NCBI RefSeq assembly: GCF_021545785.1
Contig: NZ_CP079801.1
Span: 310,001 to 374,000 of the forward strand
From: Halopseudomonas maritima
Lineage (GTDB): Bacteria; Pseudomonadota; Gammaproteobacteria; Pseudomonadales; Pseudomonadaceae
Direction: 5' to 3'
DNA length: 64,000 bases
The translations under genes were made by a program, and so were the position numbers. The notes below the pieces were generated by a model. It was not told the origin of the DNA, did no database searches, and worked only from the letters and a program-made list of their open reading frames with translations. This document shows positions 16,961 through 26,278 of this stretch, piece by piece. The stretch's first letter is position 1. Each line of letters begins with the position of its first letter.

Positions 16961-17560
16961 TTACGCCAGCGCGGCCAGCACCTCATCTGCCTCGGCGCGC
17001 CCCTTGGCAGCCTCCTCCGGCCCCATCGACTGGCCTTCCACGTTCACAAACTCCACATCCGTAATGCCGATAAAGCCCAGCAGTTGGCGGACGTAGGGTT
17101 CCTGGAAGTCCAGCGGCGAACCCTCGTAACGACCACCACGGGCGGTAACGACGTAAACCTTACGATCCGGCGTCAGGCCAACCGGACCAGCCTCGGTGTA
17201 CTTGAAGGTACGACCAGCCCGCAGCACATGGTCAAACCAGGCTTTGAGGGTAGAGGTAATGCCGAAGTTATACATCGAGGAGCCGATCACCACGATATCG
17301 CTGGCCAGCAGCTCATCCACCAGTTGATTGGAGAGCGCAGAGGCCGCCTTTTCCGCCTCTGTTTGCTCCTCGGCCGGCTTCATCCAGCCGCCCAGCAGGG
17401 TCGCATCCAGGTGCGGCACCGGCTCAGCGCCCAGGTCGCGGGTTACCACCCAGGAACCCGGGTTAGCGGCCTCGATCTGACGTACCAGTTGCGCGGTGTA
17501 CTCACGCGTCAAGGAACCTTCCTGGCGGGCGCTGGACTGCACTACAAGAATCTTTTTCAT
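16961..17560 (-). CDS. azoR: FMN-dependent NADH:quinone oxidoreductase / azoreductase
   Basis: The 199-residue protein is a flavodoxin-fold AzoR. It shows the FMN phosphate loop SSARQEGSLTREY near the N-terminus, the flavin-contact SSMYNFGITSTLKAWFDHVLRAG at about residues 94-117 and VVTARGGRYEG near 140, cited as landmarks. The family reduces quinones and azo compounds by two-electron transfer from NAD(P)H. It is followed by the tRNA-Asn terminator and preceded by a small periplasmic protein gene; a LysR gene lies 520 bases beyond its start, not directly divergent, so regulation by it is only possible. Confidence 0.93.
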   Translation of the reverse strand: MKKILVVQSSARQEGSLTREYTAQLVRQIEAANPGSWVVTRDLGAEPVPHLDATLLGGWMKPAEEQTEAEKAASALSNQLVDELLASDIVVIGSSMYNFGITSTLKAWFDHVLRAGRTFKYTEAGPVGLTPDRKVYVVTARGGRYEGSPLDFQEPYVRQLLGFIGITDVEFVNVEGQSMGPEEAAKGRAEADEVLAALA

Positions 17561-17663
17561 GGTGTTACTCCATCAATGTTGGCGAGATGGAGCCATGATA
17601 GAACCAATAAAAAGATAAAAAAGCGCAAAAATGCGCTAAAATCAATCAAGCAAACTGATAGAT

Positions 17664-17984
17664 CTAGCTCGCGTGGCAATTCAGCGTGATGCGCACCCGG
17701 GTGATGGCTCGCAGGAACGACTGGCTGATCGTCGTACTTTCTCCTGCCGCCAGCTTGACCCGCCGGGGCGTCGGACGCTCAGGCCCGTTGACAAAGCTCG
17801 CTTCGCAGAGCGCGGCGCTCTCGCCACTATTACGCAGCAACACGGTGGCGATGTTGCTCATATCGCTGGCTTCAGCCTCAATGGAGACGCCGTCGAACTG
17901 GCTTTGCAGGTCAATTGGAAAAGCGTGCACAACAGCAGGCGACAGCCAGGACAACAGCAGGCTGGCAGCAACAATTTTGCGCAT
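17664..17984 (-). CDS. Small exported protein of unknown function
   Basis: The 106-residue protein starts with a signal peptide (MRKIVAASLLLSWLSPAVVHA) and continues with about 85 residues of predicted beta structure. Two cysteines (CEASF and the terminal LNCHAS) could pair in the periplasm. Similar short exported proteins are common in pseudomonads without a known role. It lies between azoR and the divergent LysR gene; its end is 103 bases from azoR on the same strand. Confidence 0.75.
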   Translation of the reverse strand: MRKIVAASLLLSWLSPAVVHAFPIDLQSQFDGVSIEAEASDMSNIATVLLRNSGESAALCEASFVNGPERPTPRRVKLAAGESTTISQSFLRAITRVRITLNCHAS

Positions 17985-18083
17985 GGTTAGCTCCTTGCAG
18001 CAGATTGGCTTACGGCACTACGCTGGCGCCGCGCAGGACAATCATTTGTCCCCCGCACCCACAATACGGCAGAGGATGGCAGG

Positions 18084-18977
18084 ATGAAAGCACCCCGTGT
18101 AACCCTGGAGCAATGGCGCACGCTGCAAGCCGTAGTCGACCAGGGAGGCTTTGCCCAGGCAGCCGAGGCGCTGCACCGATCACAGTCTTCGATCAGTTAC
18201 ACGGTTGCCCGCATGCAGGAGCAACTAGGCATCCCGCTGCTGGAAATAGAAGGTCGCAAGGCGGTACTGACCGAAGCTGGCGCAGCCCTGTTGCGCCGCT
18301 CCCGGCAGCTGGTCGCCCAAGCCAACCAGCTTGAAATGCTGGCCAGCGAGATGGACCAGGGCTGGGAGGCAGAGGTACGTCTGGTGGTAGACGCCGCCTA
18401 CCCCACCGATCGTCTGGCCAGCGCCCTGCACGCCTTTATGCCGCAAAGCCGTGGCTGTCGCGTGCAACTACGCGAAGAAGTGCTCTCCGGTGTGGAAGAG
18501 CGTCTGCACGATGGCAGCGCCGATCTGGCCATCTCCGGCCTGAGCATCGCCGGCTACCTGCCCCAGCAGCTCAACGCCGTGCAATTTGTAGCGGTTGCGC
18601 ACCCTGATCATCCATTGCATCAATTGCAACGCACGCTCACCCACGATGACCTGGCCACTCATCTGCAAGTGGTGATTCGCGACTCAGGCGAGCGCCAGCC
18701 GCGCGATTCCGGCTGGCTGGGCGCCGAGCAGCGCTGGACCGTTGCCAGCCTCGGTACAGCTGCCCGCCTGGTTGCCCGCGGCCTGGGGTTTGCCTGGCTG
18801 CCCGAGCATGAAATCGTCCAGTATCTGAACAGCCAGCAGCTCAAACCGCTACCGCTGGAGCAAGGCGCCCAGCGCTCGGCGTACCTGTTTCTCTATGCCA
18901 ACAAGGAGCGCCCGGTCGGCCCAGCCACGCGCATTCTGGCTGACCTGATCATTGAACATTCGATGACAGACCATTGA
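18084..18977 (+). CDS. LysR-family transcriptional regulator
   Basis: The 297-residue protein has the LysR helix-turn-helix in its first 60 residues (WRTLQAVVDQGGFAQAAEALHRSQSSISYTVARMQEQLG, landmarks only) and a periplasmic-binding-like effector domain from about residue 90. LysR proteins bind DNA as tetramers and respond to small ligands. It is divergent from the small exported-protein gene (gap 99 bases) and followed by an alpha/beta hydrolase gene 63 bases downstream. Its ligand is not deducible. Confidence 0.92.
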   Translation: MKAPRVTLEQWRTLQAVVDQGGFAQAAEALHRSQSSISYTVARMQEQLGIPLLEIEGRKAVLTEAGAALLRRSRQLVAQANQLEMLASEMDQGWEAEVRLVVDAAYPTDRLASALHAFMPQSRGCRVQLREEVLSGVEERLHDGSADLAISGLSIAGYLPQQLNAVQFVAVAHPDHPLHQLQRTLTHDDLATHLQVVIRDSGERQPRDSGWLGAEQRWTVASLGTAARLVARGLGFAWLPEHEIVQYLNSQQLKPLPLEQGAQRSAYLFLYANKERPVGPATRILADLIIEHSMTDH

Positions 18978-19040
18978 AGGGCTTCAATTCCCGACAATTC
19001 CGCGCCTAGAATGACCATTTCGACCATTCGGACCCTGCCC

Positions 19041-19880
19041 ATGCCGCAGATCACGCTGAACGACTGTCAGTTTCACTACACCGACCAGGGCTCCGGCCCG
19101 CCGCTGCTGCTGCTGCACGGCCTGGGGTCCAGCGAGCAGGACTGGGAATATCAGCTCCCCGCCCTGACCCCGCACTACCGGGTGCTCTGCCTGGACATGC
19201 GCGGCCACGGCGGTAGCGACAAAACCGGCAAGGGCTACTCGATTGGTCTGTTCGCCCGCGATTGCCTGGCCTTTATCCAGGCAATGGATCTGCACAAGCC
19301 CCATATCGTCGGCCTGTCGATGGGCGGCATGATCGCTTTTCAGCTTGCTACCGACGCCCCTGAAGTGCCCGTCAGCCTGACCATCGTCAACAGCGCCCCC
19401 GAGGTGATTCCGCGCAAGCCGCTGGAATACTGGATGGCCGGCAAGCGCCTGTTTTTTGCCCACGTGCTGCCCATGTCGGCCATCGCCAAGGGCCTGGCCC
19501 GGCTGCTGTTTCCCAAGCCAGAGCAGGAACACCACCGCCAGACCTTTATGGAGCGCTGGTGCAGCAACGACCGCAAGAGCTATCTGGCCTCCCTGCGTGC
19601 CATTGTCGGCTGGGGTGTGAGCAACCGGCTGGAGCGCATCAACTGCCCGGTGCTGGTGGTCAGCGCCGACCGCGACTACACCCCGGTCGAGCACAAGCGC
19701 GAGTACGTCAGCCACCTGGGCGATGCCCGGCTGGAAGTCGTCGCCGATTCGCGGCATGCTACGCCGGTCGATCAGCCGGACGCTTTTAACCAGTTGCTGC
19801 TGGATTTTCTCGCCGAAGTCGACAGCGGCCCGGCCGCCGCAATAACAGATCCCGCCCAAGCGGGACTTACAAGCCCCTGA
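19041..19880 (+). CDS. Alpha/beta-fold hydrolase
   Basis: The 279-residue protein has the alpha/beta hydrolase landmarks: oxyanion segment LLLLHGLGSSEQDW, RGHGGSD, nucleophile elbow GLSMGG (Ser near residue 95), an acidic residue in SADRDYTP and a terminal His in SRHATPVDQP. Such enzymes cleave esters or related bonds; the substrate is unknown. The ATG at 19041 is preferred to the one at 19011 because the family normally starts with a beta strand like MPQITLNDCQFHY. It is followed after 14 bases by ppiA and may be co-transcribed with it. Confidence 0.88.
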   Translation: MPQITLNDCQFHYTDQGSGPPLLLLHGLGSSEQDWEYQLPALTPHYRVLCLDMRGHGGSDKTGKGYSIGLFARDCLAFIQAMDLHKPHIVGLSMGGMIAFQLATDAPEVPVSLTIVNSAPEVIPRKPLEYWMAGKRLFFAHVLPMSAIAKGLARLLFPKPEQEHHRQTFMERWCSNDRKSYLASLRAIVGWGVSNRLERINCPVLVVSADRDYTPVEHKREYVSHLGDARLEVVADSRHATPVDQPDAFNQLLLDFLAEVDSGPAAAITDPAQAGLTSP

Positions 19881-19894
19881 CCACGGAGTCATCC

Positions 19895-20461
19895 ATGCTG
19901 AAACACCTGATTGGCGCAGCCGCCCTAACCCTGCTCAGTACCGCCGCCCTGGCCGACAACCCTCGCGTGCAGCTGAGCACCAGCCTGGGCGACATCGTCG
20001 TCGAGCTGAACGAAGAGCAGGCCCCCATCAGCACCGAGAACTTTCTGCGCTATGTCGAAGCCGGCCACTATAACGGCGTGATCTTCCACCGCGTGATTCC
20101 GGGCTTCATGATTCAAACCGGCGGTTTTGACAGCAACATGCGTCAGCTCGACACCGGCCGCCCCATCAAGAACGAAGCCGACAACGGCCTGAAGAACCGC
20201 CGCTACACCCTGGCCATGGCCCGCACCCAGATTGTCGACAGCGCCACCAGCCAGTTCTTCATCAACCTGAGCGACAACGATTTTCTGGACCACGGCGGCC
20301 GCGACTTTGGCTACGCGGTATTCGGTGAAGTGGTCAGCGGCCAGCATGTGGTCGAGACCATCGGCAAGGTACAAACCACCAGCCGCGCCGGCCACCAGAA
20401 CGTGCCGGTCAACGCGGTCAGCATCATCAGCGCCACTCGCCTGGAAGAGAGCGCGGAATAA
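19895..20461 (+). CDS. ppiA: Periplasmic peptidyl-prolyl cis-trans isomerase, cyclophilin type
   Basis: A signal peptide (MLKHLIGAAALTLLSTAALA) precedes a compact bacterial cyclophilin domain: STSLGDIVVELNEEQAP, the catalytic FHRVIPGFMIQTGG with its Arg, and SATSQFFINLSDN, cited as landmarks. The protein, 188 residues, would speed prolyl isomerisation during folding in the periplasm. It follows the hydrolase gene by 14 bases and is convergent with the next gene, ending 5 bases from it. Confidence 0.95.
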   Translation: MLKHLIGAAALTLLSTAALADNPRVQLSTSLGDIVVELNEEQAPISTENFLRYVEAGHYNGVIFHRVIPGFMIQTGGFDSNMRQLDTGRPIKNEADNGLKNRRYTLAMARTQIVDSATSQFFINLSDNDFLDHGGRDFGYAVFGEVVSGQHVVETIGKVQTTSRAGHQNVPVNAVSIISATRLEESAE

Positions 20462-20466
20462 CGCCC

Positions 20467-21591
20467 TTACTCAGCTGCCTGCCTGAACGGCAGGTAGCTG
20501 AGCGCATCCTCCCGATACGCCTCTACCCCAGCGCGCTCGCGCAGCAGAAAATCTCCCACCGCTTCATGCAGCCCCGGTTGCAGCTTGTGCCATGACTGCG
20601 TCAGAACCGGCTCAAACCCGCGCACCAGCTTGTGCTCACCCTGAGCGCCGGCATCGAAACGCGCTAGCCCTTCGGCGATACAACGCTCCATACCCTGGTA
20701 GAAACAGGTTTCAAAGTGCAGGCGGTCAAACTCTTCAAGGCAGCCCCAGTAACGGCCATAGAGCGTATCGCCGCCCACCAGAAAGAGCGCACCCGCCACC
20801 GCTCGCTCCCCCTGCTTTGCAAACAGCAGGCGCACATTGGCGTTGCAATAGCGGCTCAGGAGAGTAAAAAACGCAGGCGGCAGGTAGGGCTCCTGCCCGC
20901 GCTTGTAGTAGGTGGCGGCATAAAAGGGATAAAACTGCGCCCAGGCAGCGGCATCCAGTTGCTCGCCGGTCAGCCACTGAAAGTGAATGCCCTGCTCGCG
21001 GATAGCCTGCCGCTCCTTGCGGTAGTTCTTGCGCTTGCGTGAATTGCACGCCGTCAGAAAATCATCAAAACTCGCGTAGCCCCGGTTGAACCAGTGAAAC
21101 TGACAGCCCAAACGCTGTAGCCAGCCACGTTGCGCCAGCCAGCCATTCTCTGCTCCAGTATTGAACAGCAGGTGCAGGCTGGACACCTGCTGGGCCTGTA
21201 GGTCGACATCCAGACTGTCCAGCAAAGCGCCGGCCGCATCCGCATCACGGGCCACCAGTCGCGGCCCCTGCACCGGCGAGAACGGCGCCGCACTCAGATA
21301 CTTCGGGTAATAGCTACGACCGGCGCGCTCCCAGGCGTCAGCCCACTGCCAGTCAAAGACATACTCGCCCCACGAATGGTCCTTGAGATACAGGGGCAGC
21401 AGCGCTTGCAGCTGGCCGCCACGCTCCACCACCCGGTGCGCCGGTTGCCAGCCAGAGGCCGCGCACACCGCGCCGCTGTCCTCCAGCGCACGGATAAAGC
21501 CATGGCTCAGAAATGGGTAGTCCGTCGCCAGCAGGCCATCCCAGCTGGCAGCGTCAACATCATTGATGGACGTGAGGTGTTTGGGCACCAT
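20467..21591 (-). CDS. COG3146-type GNAT-like acyltransferase
   Basis: The protein belongs to the DUF482/COG3146 family, which has two GNAT-like (FemX-type) folds. Visible conserved parts are PFLSHGFIRALEDSG at the start, the YYPKYLSAAPFSPVQGPRL segment, SRKRKNYRKERQAI and HFETCFYQGMERCI, with the ending GFEPVLTQSWH. The family is predicted to transfer an acyl or aminoacyl group; its substrate is not established. The start MVPKHLTSI (374 residues) is preferred because the longer frame would run deep into the ada upstream region. Its 5' end is 126 bases from the divergent ada start. Confidence 0.82.
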   Translation of the reverse strand: MVPKHLTSINDVDAASWDGLLATDYPFLSHGFIRALEDSGAVCAASGWQPAHRVVERGGQLQALLPLYLKDHSWGEYVFDWQWADAWERAGRSYYPKYLSAAPFSPVQGPRLVARDADAAGALLDSLDVDLQAQQVSSLHLLFNTGAENGWLAQRGWLQRLGCQFHWFNRGYASFDDFLTACNSRKRKNYRKERQAIREQGIHFQWLTGEQLDAAAWAQFYPFYAATYYKRGQEPYLPPAFFTLLSRYCNANVRLLFAKQGERAVAGALFLVGGDTLYGRYWGCLEEFDRLHFETCFYQGMERCIAEGLARFDAGAQGEHKLVRGFEPVLTQSWHKLQPGLHEAVGDFLLRERAGVEAYREDALSYLPFRQAAE

Positions 21592-21717
21592 GAATAAACT
21601 CGGCAGGGTCAGTACAGCCCGATGATGACCGTCTGCAGATTCAGTAGCAAGATAGTGGATGCGGCTAGCGCCCCGCACAGGCACCATCACAGCACACACC
21701 TCGGCCAGAGCCAGCCC

Positions 21718-22774
<1,057 letters not shown>

Positions 22775-22782
<8 letters not shown>

Positions 22783-23686
22783 ACCTGGCACCACCCTGAC
22801 CCTCTCGCTGCCGGCAGACTTTCGTCACGCCGATGTGCTGCGTTTCTACGCCCGTGACCGCGAGCAGGTGTCTGAGCGCACAGCAGACCAGCGCATCGAA
22901 AAGGCACTGCACTGGCAAGGCCAACCCGCCCTGCTGCAACTGGATTTCAGCGAGCCGAGCAACCTGCAGGCCCGGCTGTCGGTTGCAGAACCCAGCACCA
23001 CTGCGCTCGCGCATTACCTGCGCAGCCTGCTCGGCCTGAATCAGGATATCGACGGCCTGCACGCCACCCACGGCGACCACCCCGAGATCGCCCGGTTACT
23101 CCAACAGACACCCGGCCTGCGTATGCCGCAAAGCGCCAGCCCCTTTGAAGCCGCCTGCTGGGCTGTCATAGGCCAGATGATCAGCGTCGAAGCCGCCATC
23201 TCCGTACGCCGCCGGGTTATCCGCGCATTGGGCACGCCGCTAGACAACGGTCTGCTCTGCCACCCCCAAGCCTCACAGCTGCTGAACGCATCACACGAGG
23301 CGCTGCGCAGCTGCGGTCTGTCCGCCAACAAAGCCGCTACCCTGTTGCGCATGGCCGAAGCGGTAGAGAGCAACCAACTGCCATTAGACACCTGGGCCGC
23401 CACCAGCCCACCACCTGCCGCAGCTATTGCCCATGGCCTTGCCGGCATCAAAGGCATCGGCCCCTGGACCCAGAGCTATATCCTGCTGCGCGGCTACGGT
23501 GTACTCAACGGCTCCATGCACGGCGACATTGTCGTGCGCAAACGCCTCGGCGCCCTACTTAAACTGCCGGACACGCCAGACCAGCCCTTCACCGAGCAGT
23601 GGCTGGCTCAGTTCGGTCCCTGGAAAGCACTGGTCGCAGCACACTTGTGGGCAATGCCTGCGGACGCTCCCGCAAAGGACTACTGA
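22775..23686 (+). CDS. alkA: DNA-3-methyladenine glycosylase II
   Basis: The 303-residue protein is an AlkA-type HhH-GPD glycosylase. It has the N-terminal AlkA beta domain, the middle helical part (FEAACWAVIGQMISVEAA), the helix-hairpin-helix LAGIKGIGPWTQSYILLRG, and the catalytic Asp in GSMHGDIVVRKR. It excises 3-methyladenine and other alkylated bases to start base excision repair. The ATG lies inside the last codons of ada with GGACCAAAGG upstream, so it is an ada-alkA operon in which Ada would induce both. Confidence 0.93.
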
Positions 23687-23991
23687 GCAATAAAGCAACG
23701 GCCCGTGGCCGACTATCGAGATATTGATTAAAAGCCAGCGATGCTGGAACCAGCCAGCCCAACCGCCAGTCCAAACGCCAGAGCAGCACTGACCACCCCA
23801 TTCTCGCCATCGCGCGCTCGCGACAGGATCACCAGGGAGGGTGATATCAACATTCAGCCGCATAAGAACAGCACCCAACAGGCCCGGTGTTATCCGGTGC
23901 CTGGCACGCGCCTCTTCCAATACACACCCTCTGGACAGTACCTGCCAGGGTTGCTATGCAAACACCACCTACCTGTTGGAGTCCTTTTCTC
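23687..23991. other. Intergenic stretch after alkA
   Basis: This 305-base gap separates alkA from a DUF2251 gene. The only possible gene in it is the short hydrophobic minus-strand frame listed separately. A good ribosome site (GGAG at about 23979) at its right end serves the next gene. No terminator is obvious after alkA. Confidence 0.4.
23728..23853 (-). CDS. Possible 41-residue hydrophobic peptide or gene remnant
   Basis: A short frame reads MLISPSLVILSRARDGENG and then an uninterrupted small-residue hydrophobic helix (VVSAALAFGLAVGLAGSSIAGF) to the stop. The helix would span a membrane and is rich in GxxxG-like small residues, as in channel or transporter helices. There is no strong ribosome site, so it may be the preserved tail of a lost membrane protein gene rather than a complete gene. 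Confidence 0.25.
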   Translation of the reverse strand: MLISPSLVILSRARDGENGVVSAALAFGLAVGLAGSSIAGF

Positions 23992-24396
23992 ATGGCCGAT
24001 GAGTCGATGATTTACGCAGAAACGCAATTCAGCGTCGGAACCGAAACCGTTTTGGAGAGCCGTTCGCCAGTGAACAGCTTTGCGGTTGTCTTCGAGGACG
24101 ACGGCAGCACGGGATACTTCTACGGCCTCGATGTTAACCAGGAAGGAAACCCGATCCTTGATGCGCTGCATATCTACAATGTCGACAACATCTCGGACAA
24201 GCATTTGCCGTCTGAAGCGCAAATTGTCTGGTCCGGCGACGGCAACAAGTCACTGTTGCTGATCAACGGATATCCGCACGCAGCATTCAATTTCCTTAAC
24301 CAGAGAGGCTACTGCCGAACTAATTTCCCACCGCCAGATGAGCGATGGACGCAGCACAGCCACGAGTGGGCTGACGAGGTACTGGCGCTATTCTGA
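23992..24396 (+). CDS. DUF2251 domain protein
   Basis: The 134-residue soluble protein resembles the DUF2251 family: SPVNSFAVVFEDDGSTGYFYGLD, LDALHIYNV and VWSGDGNKSLLLINGYPHAAFNF are the visible conserved pieces, all consistent with a small beta-rich fold. The ATG at 23992 has TTGGAG at good spacing; the longer frame upstream has none. Function is unknown. A small unknown membrane protein gene follows 93 bases later on the same strand. Confidence 0.75.
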   Translation: MADESMIYAETQFSVGTETVLESRSPVNSFAVVFEDDGSTGYFYGLDVNQEGNPILDALHIYNVDNISDKHLPSEAQIVWSGDGNKSLLLINGYPHAAFNFLNQRGYCRTNFPPPDERWTQHSHEWADEVLALF

Positions 24397-24489
24397 GCAG
24401 CCCCACCACGCAAGATATAACCGCTGCCACAGGCAACTTGCCAGACAGCCCCCATAAATGGAATCACCGTCAGCCAGTAGAGAGCCACG

Positions 24490-25092
24490 ATGGAAATCAT
24501 CCTCATAGTCTGTCTGATCCTCCTATTAGGAGCAGCAGTGTATTTTGCACTGCGGCTTGCCAAGTGGGTTTTGCGCGGTAAGAGACGAACCCAACTGGTT
24601 GGTGTGGTGCTGGCAGTATGCGTCCTTGCCGTAGCTATCGATCACAGCTTCCTGCGGAACATGCAGCTCATACAGTCTGCGGTGTACCCCAGCCTCTATC
24701 TGGTGAAATACCCGCAAGACGATCAAGACGCCCTCCACCAGGCAATCAGGGATGCAGTCGCCGCTCACCTTCGCGTCGACTGGCCAGACGGAAAAAAGCT
24801 GGCGTACCAGAAGGAAAACTCGATTTTCTTTTACACCTATTACAAAGCCTTTCCCTTTAGCGTTTTTCAGGACGAGGGCACAGCGTACTTCCTGGAGAAT
24901 GAGGAAGACCTGGGTGGTCTGGTCACCGAAGAGCTAGGCATGTACGAAAGGTACAAACTCGCAGACTTTCACTACGCGCCCTGCACCTCGAATAAAGCGC
25001 TGCTCTGCGGCGAACTGCGCTTTTTCAACGCGCAAAAGCTAGTGGACTCCGAACGCCTTGCCAATCTCCCAACATCGGGAAACACGCAATAA
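24490..25092 (+). CDS. Unknown membrane-anchored protein
   Basis: I do not recognise this 200-residue protein. It has two predicted membrane helices close to the N-terminus (residues about 3-25 and 37-52) joined by a basic loop (WVLRGKRRTQ), then a soluble domain of about 140 residues that would face the periplasm. That domain holds two Cys near the end (APCTSNKALLCGELRF). No lipobox or enzyme motif is visible. It stands between the DUF2251 gene and the BrkB-type gene and may be a lineage-specific accessory gene. Confidence 0.7.
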   Translation: MEIILIVCLILLLGAAVYFALRLAKWVLRGKRRTQLVGVVLAVCVLAVAIDHSFLRNMQLIQSAVYPSLYLVKYPQDDQDALHQAIRDAVAAHLRVDWPDGKKLAYQKENSIFFYTYYKAFPFSVFQDEGTAYFLENEEDLGGLVTEELGMYERYKLADFHYAPCTSNKALLCGELRFFNAQKLVDSERLANLPTSGNTQ

Positions 25093-25247
25093 AGACAAAG
25101 AGTTAAGCATGGTGCACTAGCCGCTGGATAACGCGAAGGGGCTGGCCCCGCTCCGCCGTGCATGCCTACAATGCCCTAACCCCACAAACCAATGCGACTC
25201 AAGGCACTCTCGACAATGCTTACTCGCGACTACGGCAACGCTCCTCA

Positions 25248-26153
25248 ATGATCAAACACTGGTTCGGTATTTTCCGCGCAGCGGTGCAGAACTGGCTGGA
25301 AAGCCAAGCCTTTATCTACGCCGCGGCCCTGGCGTTTTTCACCGTGTTTTCCATCGCACCGGTGCTGGTAGTGGTTGTCGCGCTGGTGGGGCTGGTATTA
25401 GGTGAAAGCGCGGTCGAAGGCCAGCTCTTTGCGCAACTTGAGGGCACTATCGGGCCGGAGGCCGCTGGCGTCATTCAAACTGCCGTCGCCAACTCACAGA
25501 TTGACCAAAGTGGTATCTGGCCAGCGTTGATCGGGATTTTTGCCACCATCGTCGGGGCTACGACAGTGTTCACCAAGATGCAGCAGTCGCTGAATCAAAT
25601 ATGGGGCGTTGCCCCACGCCCCTCACGCAACAACATCTGGGCGTTGATCACAAGCCGCCTGCTGTCGCTCACCCTTATTCTCGCCATCGGCTTTATTCTG
25701 CTGGTGTCGCTGATGCTGTCGGTGGCATTCAGTGCCGTAATGGCATTTGCTGACAACTGGCTGCCCATACCAGGGCCAGCCATGTTGGCGATGGAGTTTG
25801 CCCTGTCGCTGACGCTGACGACCCTGCTGTTCGCCGCGATGTTCAAGATTCTGCCTGACGTACAGCTGTCGTGGCGTGACGTTGTGGTTGGTGCATTTAT
25901 TACCGCAATCCTCTTTACTGCCGGTCGTTTCTTGATTGCTCTTTATCTGACCTACTCAGCCACTTCATCAGCGTACGGCGCTGCGGGCTCACTCGCGCTG
26001 CTGCTACTTTGGGTAAATTACTCCTCGATGATTCTGCTGTTTGGCGCCGCGTTCACACGGGCGCACCTGGAGGCGCGTGGCATGCACGTACGCCCCACAC
26101 GCACCGCAGTGCGTGTCCAGCGCGAGCTGCTCGCGCAGGCGCTACAGGACTGA
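25248..26153 (+). CDS. YihY/BrkB-family inner membrane protein
   Basis: The 301-residue protein has about six membrane helices and the BrkB family pattern: AALAFFTVFSIAPVLVVVVALVG at the first helix, FTKMQQSLNQIWGV, SLALLLLWVNYSSMILLFGAAFTRAH at the end, shown as landmarks. BrkB-type proteins are often misnamed ribonuclease BN; they are probably transporters or envelope proteins. The internal ATG at 25248 is chosen since the longer frame adds a non-conserved hydrophilic stretch. Confidence 0.9.
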   Translation: MIKHWFGIFRAAVQNWLESQAFIYAAALAFFTVFSIAPVLVVVVALVGLVLGESAVEGQLFAQLEGTIGPEAAGVIQTAVANSQIDQSGIWPALIGIFATIVGATTVFTKMQQSLNQIWGVAPRPSRNNIWALITSRLLSLTLILAIGFILLVSLMLSVAFSAVMAFADNWLPIPGPAMLAMEFALSLTLTTLLFAAMFKILPDVQLSWRDVVVGAFITAILFTAGRFLIALYLTYSATSSAYGAAGSLALLLLWVNYSSMILLFGAAFTRAHLEARGMHVRPTRTAVRVQRELLAQALQD

Positions 26154-26278
26154 GGCTTATAAAGTATTTAGCAATCGACGGCCCATAAATCACCCTGACT
26201 TATAGACCGGCGGCCTGCCCCTATCCTGCGGCCAAGTCTCGTAAGTTACGCCTACAACAATAACGATGGAGTACACAC

